This document shows, one piece after another, positions 12,841 through 13,695 of a DNA stretch of 13,695 bases. Numbering within the stretch: the stretch's first letter is position 1; every line of letters starts with the position of its first letter. This DNA is from DATKLX01 sp035542155 (lineage in GTDB: Bacteria > Chloroflexota > Anaerolineae > Anaerolineales > Anaerolineaceae): NCBI GenBank assembly GCA_035542155.1, contig DATKLX010000188.1:1-13695 (forward strand). Reading direction: 5' to 3'. A model generated the notes under the pieces. It was not told the DNA's origin, searched no databases, and was given only the letters and a program-made list of their open reading frames with translations. The position numbers were made by a program, and so were the translations under genes.

Positions 12841-12860
12841 CACGCGGACACCAGCAAGGA

Positions 12861-13553
12861 TCACTTCACCTGCTTGAAGTTGATGATCGTCAGGTTTTTG
12901 GCGCAGTCCTTAAAGGTATCGAAGTAGATCTTATCCGAGAGAGGCAAATCGGCCTGATCGAAGAGCTGCACCCAGAGCTGCTGTTTCGTATCGACCGGGG
13001 TGTCTCCGAGGCGAAACTCATATCCAGCAGGTCCATACTGGAGGGCGGTTCCGGTCAGGCTGAGCATATCGACCGGTTTGCCATAGACGCTGCCGCCCAA
13101 TTTGATATAGATTCCCACCACCGGCGCACCGGAGAGGTCAAAGACCTGCCCACCTATGCCAAGCCATTTGCACCCCAGGTCTGAATGAATGATCGTGCTG
13201 GCAGCGGATGCGGGCTGGTTCGGCACGGCAAAGGGGAAGTTTGACTTGATCGTCGGAGTGACGACGGGAGAAGGCTGCGCCGCCTGGGCCGTACTGGTAA
13301 GGGAGTTGGGTGTTACCGACAGAACGAACCTGGTTGGAGTGGCAGTGGGTGGCTCCGGGGTCATGGTTTCGGTCGGAACAGGGGTGATCGTGGGCGTCCA
13401 GGTTGGCGGGAAGTATTTCGCCGTTGGGGTGTTGGTCGGTAGAGCTACCGTCGGGGGCATTGCTACAGGGGGAAATGGGTTGAACCCGGATGATGGGTTG
13501 GCAAAGATAGTTGCGAAAACCAGGATGATACCCAGGGTGGCAAGGACCACCAC
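12861..13553 (-). CDS. Membrane-anchored surface protein with Thr/Pro stalk, start uncertain
   Basis: From GTG 13553 this is a 230-aa protein with one N-terminal membrane span (VVLATLGIILVFATIFA), then NPFPP, a Thr/Pro-rich stalk (about 30-103) with many TPT/PTxT units, and a folded C-terminal domain (about 122-230). That domain has GCKWLGIGGQVFD, GPAGYEFRLGD, and paired C128 and C217 (DCAKNL) that may bridge. I do not recognise the domain by name; it looks beta-rich. The frame continues upstream to 13688 without ATG, GTG or TTG. The extra residues look genuine: a polar acidic segment followed by TIWNILTVV, which completes the membrane span. A CTG at 13631, 8 nt after AGGAG, would give 256 aa and is probably the true start. 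The promoter lies at or beyond the window edge. Confidence 0.82.
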   Translation of the reverse strand: MVVLATLGIILVFATIFANPSSGFNPFPPVAMPPTVALPTNTPTAKYFPPTWTPTITPVPTETMTPEPPTATPTRFVLSVTPNSLTSTAQAAQPSPVVTPTIKSNFPFAVPNQPASAASTIIHSDLGCKWLGIGGQVFDLSGAPVVGIYIKLGGSVYGKPVDMLSLTGTALQYGPAGYEFRLGDTPVDTKQQLWVQLFDQADLPLSDKIYFDTFKDCAKNLTIINFKQVK

Positions 13554-13695
13554 AACGGTGAGGATATTCCAGATCGTGTCGTTGCTTGCGGATGCTGATC
13601 GGCTCTCGTTATCGAGGTCGTGGGTTTGCAGAGGTGGCTCTCCTGGATTGGCTGCCCGGTCGCGGGCAATTACAATAGTTATGGAACGCTAATGG

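Noticed and set aside
12096..12857. 253-residue minus-strand frame opposite the aminotransferase
   Set aside because: It would read through the perfect terminator at 12804-12840 and is a shadow of the PLP enzyme.
13321..13480. Possible tandem DNA repeat
   Set aside because: It reflects the low-complexity Thr/Pro stalk of the surface protein; units are irregular and there is no exact DNA repeat. No CRISPR-like regular repeat-spacer pattern occurs anywhere in the window.

Overview
The window looks like a chromosomal segment of a GC-rich, probably Chloroflexota (Anaerolineae-type) bacterium. This is an inference. It rests on surface proteins with long Thr/Pro linkers, a giant membrane-anchored STAND NTPase with TPRs, and the infC-rpmI-rplT order with a TrmH/SpoU methylase nearby, an arrangement also known in Actinobacteria. 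No rRNA, tRNA or CRISPR array is visible.

Left end, minus strand (1-2460). The first 141 bases are the 5' end (domain I) of a group IIC self-splicing intron that runs off the window edge. It sits exactly at the base of a rho-independent terminator, the classical target of this intron class. That terminator ends a two-gene unit made of a short-chain dehydrogenase and a 490-codon protein I cannot assign.

Centre, plus strand (2516-6737). A good extended -10 promoter drives infC (IF3, with the rare start codon ATC), rpmI (L35) and rplT (L20), with structured RNA between the genes. After a long stem-loop come a macro-domain protein, a TrmH/SpoU RNA methyltransferase and a DUF711 protein, closely packed.

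Conflict/signalling-type locus, minus strand (11732-6742). This is the most interesting part. An ArsR-type repressor with a DUF2087 domain is followed by a tight three-gene operon: a 129-residue helical protein, a 980-residue STAND NTPase with one membrane span and TPRs, and a lipoprotein with an SH3b-like domain. The small protein and the STAND protein share a short N-terminal motif (F-x-G-D-F-R-x-x-[IV]-[LI]-N-I-K-S), which suggests a homotypic link between an ATPase switch and a small partner or effector. The predicted topology puts the ATPase inside and the TPR region plus lipoprotein outside, so the set could form a surface-sensing device. The ArsR promoter carries two near-identical 18-bp boxes in tandem at a 20-bp period.

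Right end (11733-13695). A branched-chain aminotransferase is divergent from ArsR and ends in a perfect bidirectional terminator. Facing it is a membrane-anchored surface protein whose real start appears to be non-canonical.
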